Source of the DNA: Ambrosia x helenae
Taxonomy: Eukaryota; Streptophyta; Magnoliopsida; Asterales; Asteraceae
Direction of reading: 5' to 3'
Assembly: GCA_030844895.1 (NCBI GenBank)
Contig: CM061233.1
Coordinates: forward strand, 54,551,453 to 54,615,452
DNA: 64,000 bases
Shown here: in pieces, positions 34,311-46,809 of the stretch
Layout: every line of letters begins with the position of its first letter
Numbering within the stretch: the stretch's first letter is position 1
Notes under the pieces: generated by a model
Database searches by the model: none
Told to the model about the DNA's origin: nothing
The model's input: the letters and a program-made list of their open reading frames with translations, nothing else
Made by a program: the position numbers and the translations under genes

Positions 34311-34468
34311 TGACGTCAGCCTTGGAAAAGGGAGTGCCACTTGTCCTGCTGATGTCATCTGTCAGTTTTTTGGCGGCGCTGCAGCTGACTGATGTGACGG
34401 TTGACGTCCACACTTGAGTATTAACCATTAATGGTAATTAATGGCCTTCCTTGTCTTTTCTATAAAAG
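34311..34468 (+). promoter_or_regulatory. Promoter-like region before a second antisense ORF
   Basis: TGACGTCA at 34311-34318 and TATAAAAG at 34461-34468 repeat the box combination seen upstream of the first antisense gene (15370 and 15398). Additional GACGTC/GATGTCATC words lie between. The ORF at 34525 starts about 57 bp after the TATA box. Confidence 0.45.
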
Positions 34469-34524
34469 GTTAACCATAGATTAACATTTTCCCATTAACT
34501 TTTTATCTTCTATCAATTTCTTCC

Positions 34525-34815
34525 ATGGCTTCTCCGTTAAGAATTACCAAAGCTGAAGTTGAAGCCTTGCAAGGGATGTTGTCACTATCTGACCATCCCC
34601 CTGTGATCAAGGTACCTCCAACTCCCATGCATCAACTAGCCACTTACTGTGGTTATCTTTTGTTGACTGAAGATCACCAAGTGGACCAACCAGTGAAGCG
34701 TGAATCGCTTGGTGCTCCGGTGAGGATGAAGCAGCTAGGTGAGCTCCAAGATCATCCCAAGATTCCCAAGTTGAGGCTCCGTCGAACTGCCACCGGTTGG
34801 CAGCATGCCACTTGA
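34525..34815 (+). CDS. Small antisense ORF in the Tat element, 96 aa, unknown
   Basis: ATG at 34525 (MASPLRITKAEVEALQGMLS...) to TGA; basic C-terminal third (KIPKLRLRRTATGW). It is antisense to pol and just beyond its end, with a TATA box about 57 bp upstream. No family recognised. It may be a real second accessory gene, the start of a decayed longer one, or chance. Proline pairs and the charged pattern look protein-like, but there is no conservation evidence here. Confidence 0.35.
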   Translation: MASPLRITKAEVEALQGMLSLSDHPPVIKVPPTPMHQLATYCGYLLLTEDHQVDQPVKRESLGAPVRMKQLGELQDHPKIPKLRLRRTATGWQHAT

Positions 34816-35073
34816 TGTCTCTTTCCTTTTTAATGCTTTTTTGCTACATAGCCTTTAGGTGCATGTATTGTGTTGGCTTAATCACCTCTTTTGTATGTTT
34901 CTTTTGAATCTGGTGATAATATGTAAGTACGCCAATGTTTTGCCTAATGAAATATGTTTCTTGACCGTGGTTGGCATTGCGTGTAGATCAAAGAAAATAA
35001 GATAAACTGAAAATTCTTTTATTAAAAACGAAATGGTCCTAGCCATTGTTTATTACAAACTGAATAAAATACT

Positions 35074-38000
35074 TCATAAGTAACACATGCGCAGTTGGGC
35101 CGCGTTCCATGTGCGCGGGACAGGGGTGCCATCTAAGCGCTCCAGAGCATAAGCACCCTTCCCCAGCACTTCTTGAACTTTGTATGGCCCTTCCCAGTTT
35201 GGTGCCAACTTGCCTGACTTTTCTGCGCCGGATGCCTCGTTGTTGCGGAGAACGTAATCACCCGCGCGGAAAACCTCTGTCTTCACCTTTGCATTGTAGT
35301 ATCTTTCAAGTTGTTTCTTGTAGTTGGCCTCTCTGACAGCGGCCATGTCTCTGCGCTCATCTAGTAGGTCTAGATTGAGTTTTAGCTCCGTGTCGTTAAC
35401 CTGATGGTTTGCCAGTAGGATTCTCGGAGACGCATAATACATTTCCGCAGGAATGACAGCTTCTGTTCCGTACGTAAGGCTAAACGGGGTTTCTCCATTA
35501 CTTGTCTTGGATAATGTGCGATGAGCCCATAAAACATGAGGGAGCTCGTCCACCCAACCCGTACGTTTCGTTCCAAGTCTAGTCTTGATGCCTTCTACCA
35601 CGCTTCTGTTCGCGCGTTCGACCTGCCCATTACCTTGCGGATGTGCTACCGAGGTGAATATTTGCTTAACATTCATGGAGGATAACCATTCTTGTAAGTG
35701 TTGGTCTGCAAATTGCGTGCCGTTGTCACTTACGATCTCCATAGGTAAACCGAAACGACATATGATAAACTCCCAAATGAATTTTTTAATGCTCTTTCCA
35801 TCGATGGAGGCCAAAGGCTTGGCTTCCACCCATTTGGTGAAGTAATCAATTGCGACCACCAGATACTTGACGTTTCCTGGAGCTGTGGGAAATGGACCCA
35901 CGAGGTCGATGGCCCACTTTTGAAAAGGCCATGCAGCGGTTACAGGTATCAGATTGTTCTTTGGGCGCAACGTTCCTGGAGCATGACGTTGGCAAGACTT
36001 GCATTTGCGCAATTCCATCTCGGCGTCCCTGTGCATTCCGGGCCAGTAATATCCCGCATTCATTAGCTTTGTTACCACCATCCTAGGGCCAGCGTGCAGG
36101 CCGCATGACCCTTCATGTATGTCTTTGATAAGGTAAGTGGCTTCTGCGGAGTCAACACATCGTAGCAATGGCCCCAGGTAAGAACGCCGGTACAATATGC
36201 CATCGATAACTTGGTAATGCAGTGCTTTGTTTTGTAGCTTGCGAGCTTCTGCCTTGTTGTCTGGGAGTGTCCCGTTTGTGAGATAAGCCCGAATTGGAGT
36301 TATCCAAGATGTTGTCCCGACTTGGATAACATTGACCTGTTTTTGAGACACGGACGGGCTATCCAGGACTTCCACTCGCACATCTTTCGCTAGATGATCA
36401 AAAACCGTGGATGCCATCTTGCTTAACGCGTCCGCTGGTTTGTTTTGACTCCTCTTGATGTGGTGGACCTTGCAGTATGCAAAGTCACGCATGAGGGCTT
36501 TGGCTTGCTCCAAGTACAGAACCATGGATGCTTCACGTGCTTCATATGAAACCGTCGATATGATTAGCAACAAGCTGAGAGTCGACGTGGGCGTCTAAGT
36601 GTTGTACACCCATTTTTTCGCAATTCGCAATCCCGCGAGCAACGCCTCGTATTCCGCTTCGTTGTTTGTTGTTGGGAAATTTAGGCGGATTGCATACGTG
36701 AAATCCTTCCCTTCCGGTGTAACTAAGCGCAAGCCTGCCCCAGCGCCATCATCATTGCATGCTCCATCGGTGTATAATTCCCATTTTTCCGCTGGCTCTG
36801 CATTAGGAGTTGTGATATGTGCCTGTTGGCACTCAGTGATGCTTTCGGCAGGAACTTCCGCGGCGAAGTCCGCGAGGATCTGCCCTTTGAAGGATGTTCT
36901 TGACTTATACTCGATCGTGTGTTCTCCCAGCTCAATGGCCCACTTAGCCAATCGTCCCGACAATTCTGGCTTGCGCAAGATGTCATTTATGCGAAAGTCT
37001 GTTAGGACGATGATGGGGTGTCCTTGGAAGTATCTTCGCAATCTCCTTGACGCGTGCACCAATGCCAGCACCAACTTTTCCATCATTGAGTATCGAGTCT
37101 CTGGATCGAGCAGAGTTCTGCTGACGTAATATACTGGTGTTTGGACGCCCTTTCGATCAACCAAGAGAACAGCACCAATTGCCTTTTCCGTTACGGATAA
37201 ATACAGTGTCAATGGCTCTTTCGGGAGTGGAGCTGTGAGAACAGGCAAATGACTCAAGCATTCTTTCATCTCTTTAAATGCGGCCTCGGCCTCGTTGGTC
37301 CACTTAAAGTTGGACTTCTTGAGGCAGCTCTTCAGTGTACTTACGAAAGGGAATGACTTGGACGCATAGTTTGAAAGGAAACGGTTCAAAGCCACTAAGC
37401 GCCCCATGAGTGTCTGGACTTCCCGGATAGAAGATGGAGACGGCATACGCTCGATTGCTTGCACTTTGTCCGGGTTTGCGCGGAAACCATCTTTGGTTAC
37501 AATCACTCCCAGGAACTTGCCCTCCTCCATTCCAAAAGAGCACTTGCTCGGATTGAGCTTCATCCGCACTGCGCGGAGTTGATCAAAAGTCTTCTGGATG
37601 TCCAACAACATTTGGTCCTCTTCTGTACTTTTTATGACCAAATCATCCACGTAAACTTCGAGATTGACCCCGATTTGTTTGTTGAACGCATTGTCCATTA
37701 AACGCTGATACGTGGCTCCCGCGTTCTTCAATCCAAATGGCATTTTGGTATAACAATAAGTTCCTGTATCTGTGCGGAAAGACGTTTTATCTTCGTCTTC
37801 CTTAGCCATCTGGATTTGATGATACCCTTTATATGCGTCCAGAAAACACTTGAACCTGAACGGTGCCAGGGAGTCCACCTTTAAGTCAATCTCGGGGAGC
37901 GGGTAGCAGTCCTTTGGACATGCTTTGTTTAAGTCTTTGTAGTCCACACACATCCGCCAGCCTCCATTTGACTTTCCGACCATGACTGGGTTGGCGACCC

Positions 38001-40509
38001 AGGTTTGGTATCTTGTCTTCCGCAGGATGCCTGCAGCTAATAGCTCTTCCACTTGCTCATTCATGGCCTTTGTTTTCTCTGGCCCCATACTGCGCTTCTT
38101 CTGGACGACTGGTTCAACGGACCTATAGACGTTAAGCCTGTGCTCCGCTATGTGTCGCGGGACGCCTACCATGTCCGCGGGTTGAAATGCAAAGACGTCC
38201 ATATTTTTAATTAGCAGTTGCTTCAAGTGCGTACGTATGGTGTCAGAGATTACTGGGCCTATGACAACCGTCTGATCTGGGAATTTAGGGTTAATAACCC
38301 ATTTTTCTGGATCAGTACGGTCCGCTGGCTTCATTATCTTGGGAGGTTTACATGTGTCTGTTACGTGGCAATTTTTGTTTCCGCGTATGAAAGCCACCCC
38401 TCCTCGCGTCGGAAAGCCAACCATCTGGTGTGGTGAGGACGCATTGCAGTTGAATTTAGCCAAACCTTCTCTCCCTATGAGAACGTCATGTGATGAAGTC
38501 ACTGGCAATACCATGAAGTCACATGTCTCTGTGCGGGAGAGTTGTCCGTCTGTCCATGTGACAGGGAGTGTGAGTATACCCAATGGAATGATCACTTCAT
38601 GTATGAACCCGGATATTGGCTCTGTGGTCGGAACGAGCTTCTCTTTGTCTTCGGCATCTAACTGATCGAAGCACTGTCGGTACATGATGTCGGTACTGCT
38701 GCCATTATCGAGGAACATATATCTTGTTCGATAATGTCCGATGATTCCTGTGATGATCAATGGTGTTGTAGCAGATGCCCCTCCCTTAACGCGTGGCATA
38801 ACGACCGGTGCCTCTTTCCAGGAATCATCCTGTGTGGTCGAGTAAGACCTTTTCTTCTGACCCCTGTGATGAGTCATGTAGCAGTTATGACGACCTGAGC
38901 GCTGTGCATAATGTGCGTTGAGGTTATTTATCTTCTTGTTACTAGCATCCGCATCTCCTTGCGGGTCTCTGGACTTTTTCCTCACATTCTTCACTAAATG
39001 TGAGAGTTGGCCTGACTTGATTGCCTTCTCAATCTCCATCTTTAGACTATAACAATTGTCCGTCAGATGGCCGTAATCTTCGTGATACTCACAATACTTT
39101 GACGTGTCCACGTTCTTCCGATCTTGACTGAGTTCCCTGGGCTTAGGGAACTGAACTTGTTCGGTCTTCAACACTTCCGAAGGTGTTTTGGACAGTGGGG
39201 TCCAATCGTAATTCTTCTTGCTTGGCGGTTTCGAATCACGTGAGTGTTTGCTATTGAGGAGTTGCCGCGCGTCTTGTCCCGAAGAGTATTTCCCTTCGTC
39301 CGCGGAACCCGAAATTCTTGACCATACCGATTGCTTTCCCTTGCCTTTGTCGTGCATGCTCGTACCCTGATTGTTGTTATGATAAAAATTTTTTGAGCGT
39401 GTAAACGATCGTTCCGACGACGCATATGTCTTTGCTGCCTCTATCAGCTCATCCCATGCTTCAGGCACACCGTCTTTCCCAGTCAGACATCTCATGAGAT
39501 CATCATGTCGCACTCCATGAATGAATGCGGCCCTGGTAAGCTCTTCACCACACCCCAATTGTAGGGCTTCCTTATTGTAACGGACGATATAATCTTCCAG
39601 GCTCTCGTTATCCTTCCGGGAGCATAACAGAATCTGAGCCTTGTCCTTCTTGTGTTTCCTCAGATGGGAGAAGTGATTTTTGAATTTCTTGATCAGATCA
39701 TCGAAGTCGACAAGACTTCCGACCGGTATACTTTCATACCATACCCTTGCCGCACCTGTTAAGGTTTGAACAAACAGATGGCACCAAGCTTGAACCGGCC
39801 ATGGTTTAGAACTACCTGCGCAATCGAATGCGTGTAGATGATCGTCTAGATCGCGCAAACCATCATATTTGCCGATCGTGTTCGGCAACTTACATTCAAC
39901 TGGCATAGGTGCCAATGCAATTCTTGCGCAAAATTTGGATCTTTCCGCAAATGTTTTTGGGCGGTATGGCTTATGTAGATCATCGTCTGGGTGAGGCTGG
40001 TTGCTAGCCACAGACTTGTTACGTGGCCTCCCAGTTCGATCAGAGTTGATCTCATTCTCAGATTCATAACCATCAGGTTCCCCGGTCAGGTTGACGTGGT
40101 CCTGAACGTGAGTAATCTTACCACGTTCTCCACCACGTACCGCCTGGCGAGGTTTAGCTGTATGACGAAAAGCAGGTTGTTCTTCGTTTTGAGAGTCGTC
40201 TTCAGCGTCAAAATTCAAGGTTTTTCTTGCTTCCGACCTAGCTTTTGCTATCAGTCTCTTCTGGTACTCTGCTATAGTCTTAGCATTTTCCTGAGCCAAC
40301 CATTCTTCCAGATCTTCGACAGGCTCTTCAGTCGCTTTCTTTTGTGCTGCTACCGCCGACTTTCGTGGTGCAAACATTGGAAAGGTAGTGGTAGCCTGTC
40401 TCTGATTCACGTTCTTAGTCACCGTCGTTGGTGCGATTGTATCTTGATTTGCTTGGACCCCATCGTCGACATTGGTGGGATCAACATGTTGTTCGGTTCC
40501 AGAATCCAT
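35074..40509 (-). pseudogene. Tat gag-pol polyprotein (frameshifted in RNase H)
   Basis: Start MDSGTEQ at 40509, 27 bp past the PBS. Gag domain at about residues 220-370 (WCHLFVQTLTGAARVWYESI, NESLEDYIVRYNKEAL) and a finger-like CEYHEDYGHLTDNC. The protease has DNGSSTDIMY in place of DTG, as is common in Tat. RT has CVDYKDLNKACPKDCYPLP and the catalytic YVDD. A first RNase H is followed by a second, archaeal-type one (YTDGACNDDGAGAGL, NNEAEYEALLAGL), as known for Tat. Around 36540-36610 two opposite one-base changes and a TAG at 36595-36597 break this domain. Integrase (35074-36300) has an H-H-C-C finger, DLVGPFP, VSDNGTQF and the catalytic Glu in NGQVERANR. Confidence 0.9.
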
Positions 40510-40535
40510 TTGCACTAGTTTGAAAGATTGGTAGA

Positions 40536-40553
40536 CCGTAAGGGATGGCGCCA
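40536..40553 (-). other. PBS of the Tat element
   Basis: The minus strand reads TGGCGCCATCCCTTACGG one base after the 5' LTR. The TGGCGCC start is usual for Tat/Athila; I did not identify the tRNA. Confidence 0.75.
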
Positions 40554-40554
40554 A

Positions 40555-41142
40555 TGAAGAAACAAATAGCCTAACCTCCTTGTAAGGATGATAGTCTAGA
40601 TGTAACCACAGGATTGATCCTTCACTAGCACTTCCTGGATTAGAGTAACCTGCAATAAAGATCGAGTGGGTAGGGAGACGACTACACAAGGTAGTAGTTT
40701 ATAACAAAAACGGGGGTGAATGGGGATACTATCAAGTGTGATAGCTCTTAGGGTTAGCCAAAAGTGTCCTCTCTATTAGGGAGATGATCCCTTATATAGA
40801 GGTGGACGTATGCCACCATTACCCAGAACCCTAATCATAATGGGCCAGGCCCGATCAGGGTTGTCTTCACTACCCAAGGATTATATTAGTAAAGTAGTTA
40901 AGATATAGCAATAAATAAGGAAACATGGAACGATTACCGCTTTTACCGCTTACGCGCGCGGACATCTCTCCGTGATTGTAGGAGAGTCGTTGCTACTTTG
41001 CTGATATCTCTCCGTAATGATAGGAAAGTAGTTAATGCTTTGATATACGGAGTAACCTCTTTTGTGCGCGTGAAGCTCTTCCGCGGGGTTGAATTCCGGG
41101 TTTGGGTATGCTCTGCGCAGTTATGAGCACCCAATCCCATCA
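40555..41142 (-). repeat. 5' LTR of the Tat element
   Basis: Plus-strand ends TGAAGAAACA and CCCATCA; TATA box at 40791-40798 (minus TATATAAG). Two substitutions from the other LTR. Followed by target duplication GGTGG at 41143-41147. Confidence 0.95.
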
Positions 41143-41356
41143 GGTGGGTTTATGAGACTTTTTGCAGTTGACTTTGATGTATATAAATCTGTACATTTGT
41201 TTGAGTCTTTCTTTTTTTTTTCTCTCTTGGAGATAGATACAGGAAGTAACAAGAGTTGAAAATATATATTGGAGATACATACAGTAGGAAGTAACAATAG
41301 TTGAAAAAGCTGAATCATAACAAACAGTGAAGAAGGATGTTTGATAAAAAATGGTG

Positions 41357-42648
41357 TTATAATCTTGAATGCTGTCTCCAAGGGCAGCCACCTTCAAAAG
41401 CATGTTCCAGTACATCTTCCATTCTCTTAGCCACCAGGATCTGCAACCATAATAAATATGTCATCATCCTCAAAAGCTACAGATTTCAACCTTTTTCCAT
41501 ATCTAAAGGGCGCTACTATCCAAATTTTCGACCTAAAAAGGGTTATGTTCTCTTATGCTTATCGAAAATTAGCTTAAATGGGTCATGAATATAAAAGTGC
41601 TATGTTTTGTGTCGAAATGGGTCGAAAGTCTGTATATAACTGTAATTTAAATTATAAAAACTTCTCTAGCGTATTATTTAAAATTAGTAGCGTATTATTG
41701 AAACAATGCTCAACTTTTTTTGATAAAAAAGTGTTTCAACTTGATGCTCAACTTTTTTTGATAAAAAAGTGTTTCAAGTGAAGGCATGTACCAAACAGTT
41801 ATCCATTTTGCCTAACTTTGTTTCATATCAAGTTGAAACTTGAAAATAAATCCATTTGACCTCAAAAGTCAATCTCAAAACCCAAACCCCTTTTGGGTAT
41901 GGAAGCAGTGGATACTGTTATAGTAAAATTTATCAGGTAACATTACGCCTCCATTCTAAATCCTTGAGATTGTGCAACAAAGTAAAACATACCTCCATAC
42001 TCCCAAGAACATTTGCAGGCACTTCAGCCAAGTCTTTCAGATTTCTCGCGGGCAAGATAACTCTCTTAAGCCCGTACCGGTGTGCTGCCAAGACCTGCTC
42101 AATTTCATGTCAGAAAAGAGTTTTTGGATATAGGTTTCGGAACTGATTATCACATCCTAAAAATAAGGTAAATATTGGATGGGAGACCTTATCTTTGATT
42201 CCACCAACAGGTAAAACAAGTCCCCGCAAAGTCATCTCTCCGGTCATTGCTGTATCCGATCTTACACGTCTACGACTGAAAAGTGAAACCAGTGAGGTGA
42301 CAAGTGTCACACCTGATGACGGTCCATCTTTTGGCACTGCCCCGGCAGGGAAATGTATATGGATATCCCGCCCTTCAAGCAGATTACTACTTTCTTCTGC
42401 ACAAGCCAAATTAAGCTCTGTTGACCTAGCTCTTACCTGTCACCAAACAAAACACAATGCTTGAGAAAAGATTTAGTCCTGAATTTAACCCTATTCTCAC
42501 TGCGTATGAAGGTGGCAATCTTGACCCATTTACGTTGACTCGACTCGAGTCAGGCTTAAAAACATGTAAGAGAAAAAAAAAAGAACACGTCAAATGGGTT
42601 AAAATGTCTCAAGAGTTTTGTTAGCGCATACAGCCTACTAAAACACTT

Positions 42649-42692
<44 letters not shown>

Positions 42693-45600
42693 AAAACTGT
42701 TAACATATCTTTTAATTCATTTCTAACACGAATTATATAGATAATAAACAAAATGTGTTTCAAGTCAACCCAACATGACGCACACGTTTTTAATTTATAC
42801 AAAACATTCTCATCATTCCTCATGAATTGATTTTTTGGTCTTCTATTCATAAAAGTAAGAAAATTAAAAGTAGAAAATACCCAAGTCAATGCTATCTGTG
42901 CTGATTCTTTGATGACATCACCCAACTGCCCAGTGAGGTGTAAATCCCCCTTACCCACCATTGATGTAGCTTCAACGAATTGGACTTCTCCACCAAAGGA
43001 AGTCCAGACTAGCCCTACAGAAACACCGGGAGTTGCAACTCTCTCTACTGTTTCTTTATCATCATATTTTGGAGGCTGCATTCATTTCAATAACTCAAAT
43101 TCAGGAAGAAAAAAAAACAGAGAGATATACAATTACAAGAACAATAATAGCAAAATTGTTATGCAAAAGTCAAGTAGTTACCCCTAGTACTTTTTCCAGC
43201 ATATCTTCGTCTACAATTAAAGTTGACATAACCCTAAATGCACTTGAAATTTCATGATTCTTGACGCCCATGGGTATGACTTCCATCTCCATGTCTCCTG
43301 CTTCAGCAAGTCTACTACTCTCCAGCAATGGTGATGAAATTTCATGAACATCTTTGTTTAAAGGAAGTGATGTATGCTCGTGTTCTGCTACCCTTACTGC
43401 TGCTGCACGAGCTAATGCTGCAAGGGTTCTCTCCAGGTTCCTTACACCCGCTTCTCTAGTGTATTGTTGAATAATAAGTTTCACCATTGCCTATCACATA
43501 CATATATACAAAATAAATTTTAACCAAACTTTAAGCAATTGCGTGAACTTTAGAAAGAGGAGTTGACATACCTCAGGAATTTTAAGGAATTCAGAATTCA
43601 AGCCGTGCTGACATAGAACACGTGGGATGAGGTGGCGCATTGCTATTTTAAGCTTCTCTTCAGTTGTGTATCCTGGAAGTTCAATGACTTCCATCCTGTC
43701 TAAAAGTGGTGGAAGAATTGGTTGTGCTCTATTTGCAGTCGCCACGAATATCACTTTTGACAGGTCAAAAGGAACATTTAAATAGCTTTACGGAAAACGA
43801 TGAATGAAGGAATCAATTGCTGAAACAAAGTGGCAAGTAAGTCCACCATCAAACTCAAATGAAGACGGTTTTTAGTTTGATCTTATTTCTAAAATTTGTT
43901 GCTACATCATCTATCTATTATTATATTTTAACAAATTACCCGTGTATATAAGGCTACAAATTTTAATAAATCTTAGGACCTTTCCTAAAATAGGATACTG
44001 ATCATTAAATGACTTGTTTTGCTCAGGGTCAAGAACCTCAAGTAGCGCCGAAGCAGGATCACCGCGTACATCAGATCCTGTTTTATCAATCTCATCTAGT
44101 AACATAACAGGATTGCAAACCGCAACTTTCTAAAAAGAAAAAAAAAAGCGTCAAAACTAGAACAAGCAAGGGTTATTTGGTAATTATGATGAAACGGATC
44201 TGTATCTGAAATCAAACTTCACCTTTAGTCCATCAATTAGCCGCCCTGGCATGCTGCCAATGTATGTCCTCCTATGGCCCCTAATATCAGCCTCGTCTTT
44301 CACACCACCAAGTGATATCCTTACAAACTTCCTACCCAAAGCAGTAGCAATAGATGATGCCAAAGATGTTTTCCCGACCCCTGGTGGGCCCACAAAGCAT
44401 AACACTGGGCTTCTTGCATCTGGCTTTAACTGCAATGCAAAATTCATTTCAGAACTCAATTCATTACGGCACTAATCAATTACAAAAGAGAAGTGATGCA
44501 GATTATTGGTCAACCTTACGAACAGCAAGATATTCAATTATCCTTTGTTTGACTTTTTCTAAACCAAAGTGGTCACTGTCAAGCCGTTCTTTTGCTGCTT
44601 TTAGGTCTAATTCTACTTCTACTTCTTCTCCGGTCGTGTTCCATGGCAAATCAGCAAGAAACTCAAGGTAAACACGAGAGCTGTTATATCCAGGTTGCTG
44701 AGGTTGCATTTTCTTCAGTCTCCTGATGAAGTGTTTATGGTAACAGTTAAATTTGATCATGTATTTTGCAAGGGCAACAAAAATCTCTCTAATTATGCAA
44801 AAAACCAAGTTATATTATGTTCTCAAAAACCCATAAAAAGTAGACCTTAGTTCTCTCTGTGCAAGTTTCCAGACATTCGGAGGCATTCCAGCAGCTTGCA
44901 TTTTCCTTTCAAGGCCAGCTACATCATCATCTTCATCATTATTGTCACCAAGTTCTTCTTTGATAGCCTTCATCTGGTTATAATGTATAAAGAATACAAA
45001 TAAGAAACTGTCGAGATACAGCAAACAGAAATAAAGCCCATGATATGCGAAATCACACCTGCTGACGAAGAAGATACTCCTTCTGTGATTTTGACAACTG
45101 TCCTTCAACCTTTTTGGTTATCTTCTCTGCCACGCATGTTGACTAGTACAAGTTTTAACAACCCCATCACACAAACAGTCAGTGTAAAATTGATAAGCAT
45201 TTAAACAGAATCTCTCACTTGGCCTATCAGATTACCTGCAGGTGCCTATCAACTAATTCTGTGGCTTTTGAAAGCCTTGCCTTTACATCAACAGAATCTA
45301 GCATTGATAGCTGCTCTTCAAAACTAATCTCAAAGCTTGCAACAAATATGTCTGCAAGTTTGTGTAGAGGGACCGTTTCCAGAAGAACCTTGGTTCTCCC
45401 GCCAGTTTTTTGTTTCTAGAAAAAATATATATATATATATATATAAAAAAACAGCAACCTATCCTGATAGGAAAATGCCAGACTCAACTGTAGTGGATTG
45501 AAACGATAAAGAATCAACAAGCATTAAGGGCAAGGAGCATGTCAAACAAAGTTGTTTCCTTACAGACTTGAAACATATCAGTTGTTCCAGAAAGGTATAT

Positions 45601-46767
45601 TTCTTTAGAGTGAATTCAAGATCCAGACTAGTGTATCTTCTATCTGAATCTGACTTAAAACTAAGCAAATATATCTTTGATTTCCTTTAAAAAGAAGTTG
45701 AAAACCAAACTAGTTTTGGAGTTGAAAAGTATTCATTAAGTGGAAAGGTTTACAGAGCCAAGGGATTGGGCTTTAGCTTGCTAGGTGACAATACCTTGTA
45801 GATCATAGCTTCAAATCCCACCTGCCTTTGCCTTGTCTAAAAATTGTTTATGATAACTAAATCAGTACAGAATCGACAATGAGAATAAACTAAGACAGCA
45901 TAAATGGTAAATCCCTATCGAAGTTGAAAAAATAAGATAACAAATAACAAACCTTGTAACTAAAATAAATTGTGGGCCGGCCGGCTACATATTATTAGTC
46001 AGTGGTACCTACCTGCTCGAGAAGAGAAATAAGGTCCATGGCAGTGAATTTAAAGTGACGAGAGAGTGCGATATAATCGGGGTCTTGTTGAAGTCGCTCC
46101 ATCTCTAATTGAGAAAAAAAGATGAGCAAGCATGTAGATAAAATGAGGGCATACATACATACCAGCGTTAGTGATATGAAGAGGGGATATTGTTGCAGTA
46201 GAATAGGAGGAGGTATTAAGCGGCTCCAGGACGCGGAATCTACAAAGACCTTCAAGAACAAGGGTGTAGGAGACCCTGCCACTTGGTTTTTCAACTCCTC
46301 TAGACAGATGTAGCGCACGAGCGGCAACCCCCCTAACATAATTAAAACTTGCATCAGATTCAGATGAATAATGAGATTCGTGTATGGAAGCAGGCAGGCA
46401 GCGTACCTGGTATGCCACTGAAGAAGAAGAGGTTCCTGTTGATTGTTTGAGCTTCTTCTTCTTCTTCTATCTACAAGGGGTAAAATGCCAATAACACCTT
46501 TCTCCTCCCTCTGCCATAATTCTTCTTCCACCAACTTCACACTATTACCAATCACATTCAACCAAACACAAAATCATCATCATTATCATTATTATCATTA
46601 TGAAGCTTAGCACACCAATTTTGACTGACTGATGATGAAAACTTAAAAAAAAAAATTAAGAAGGACCTGGAAGGAGAAGTGCAACGAATTCGAATGATAG
46701 CGCCAGGTAACAACACTTTGTTCTTAAACGGAAGAATACCAATCTCACAAGGAATAACAACCTCACC

Positions 46768-46770
<3 letters not shown>
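41357..46770 (-). CDS. LON2: Peroxisomal Lon protease homolog 2, 16 exons
   Basis: ATP-dependent serine protease/chaperone of the peroxisome matrix. Exons (plus coordinates): 41357-41440, 41993-42094, 42188-42436, 42881-43075, 43182-43490, 43572-43785, 43999-44129, 44223-44429, 44515-44722, 44846-44973, 45059-45142, 45236-45415, 46013-46104, 46163-46332, 46407-46541, 46667-46770. They sum to 2,592 nt, 863 residues, slightly shorter than Arabidopsis LON2. The N-domain starts ILPFKNKVLLPGAIIRIRC. The AAA+ domain has Walker A GPPGVGKT, Walker B VMLLDEID and sensor VATANR. The protease has the Ser in KDGPSSGVTL and the Lys in PVGGIKDK. The C-terminus PWRQHSRL ends in the peroxisomal signal SRL. 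All junctions are GT...AG and phases agree. It looks intact. The start at 46770 is the first in-frame ATG and sits at the edge of an AAT repeat. Confidence 0.95.
42653..42690 (+). repeat. Poly(A) tract in a LON2 intron
   Basis: 38 consecutive A on the plus strand (a T run in the LON2 pre-mRNA), in the intron between the exons at 42188-42436 and 42881-43075. Confidence 0.95.
45425..45445. repeat. (AT)n microsatellite in a LON2 intron
   Basis: About ten AT units just inside the 597-bp intron between exons 45236-45415 and 46013-46104. Confidence 0.9.

Positions 46771-46808
<38 letters not shown>
46769..46808 (-). repeat. (AAT)n microsatellite overlapping the LON2 start codon
   Basis: About 13 AAT units on the minus strand run straight into ATGGGTGAGG, so the start ATG is formed by the last AAT unit plus G. 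The repeat is in the 5' untranslated region, immediately upstream of translation. Confidence 0.9.

Positions 46809-46809
<1 letters not shown>

Larger units (their letters stand above)
14298..41142 (-). mobile_element. Complete Tat-type Ty3/gypsy element with nested copia
   Basis: The two 588-bp LTRs (14298-14885 and 40555-41142) differ by two substitutions by eye. They are flanked by the 5-bp target duplication GGTGG at 14293-14297 and 41143-41147. The minus-strand order is 5' LTR, PBS, gag, protease, RT, two RNase H domains, integrase, antisense accessory gene, PPT, 3' LTR. After removing the nested copia element and one copy of its target duplication, the element is about 11.67 kb, normal for Tat. 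It inserted about 215 bp past the LON2 stop codon. Coding damage (frameshifts in RNase H, nested insertion) makes it defective despite its young LTRs. Confidence 0.95.

Noticed and set aside
42110..42187. Coding extension of the LON2 exon past 42188
   Set aside because: The motif PVGGIKDK must be followed by VLAAHRYG, which is found across a GT...AG intron at 42094; the extension is intron.
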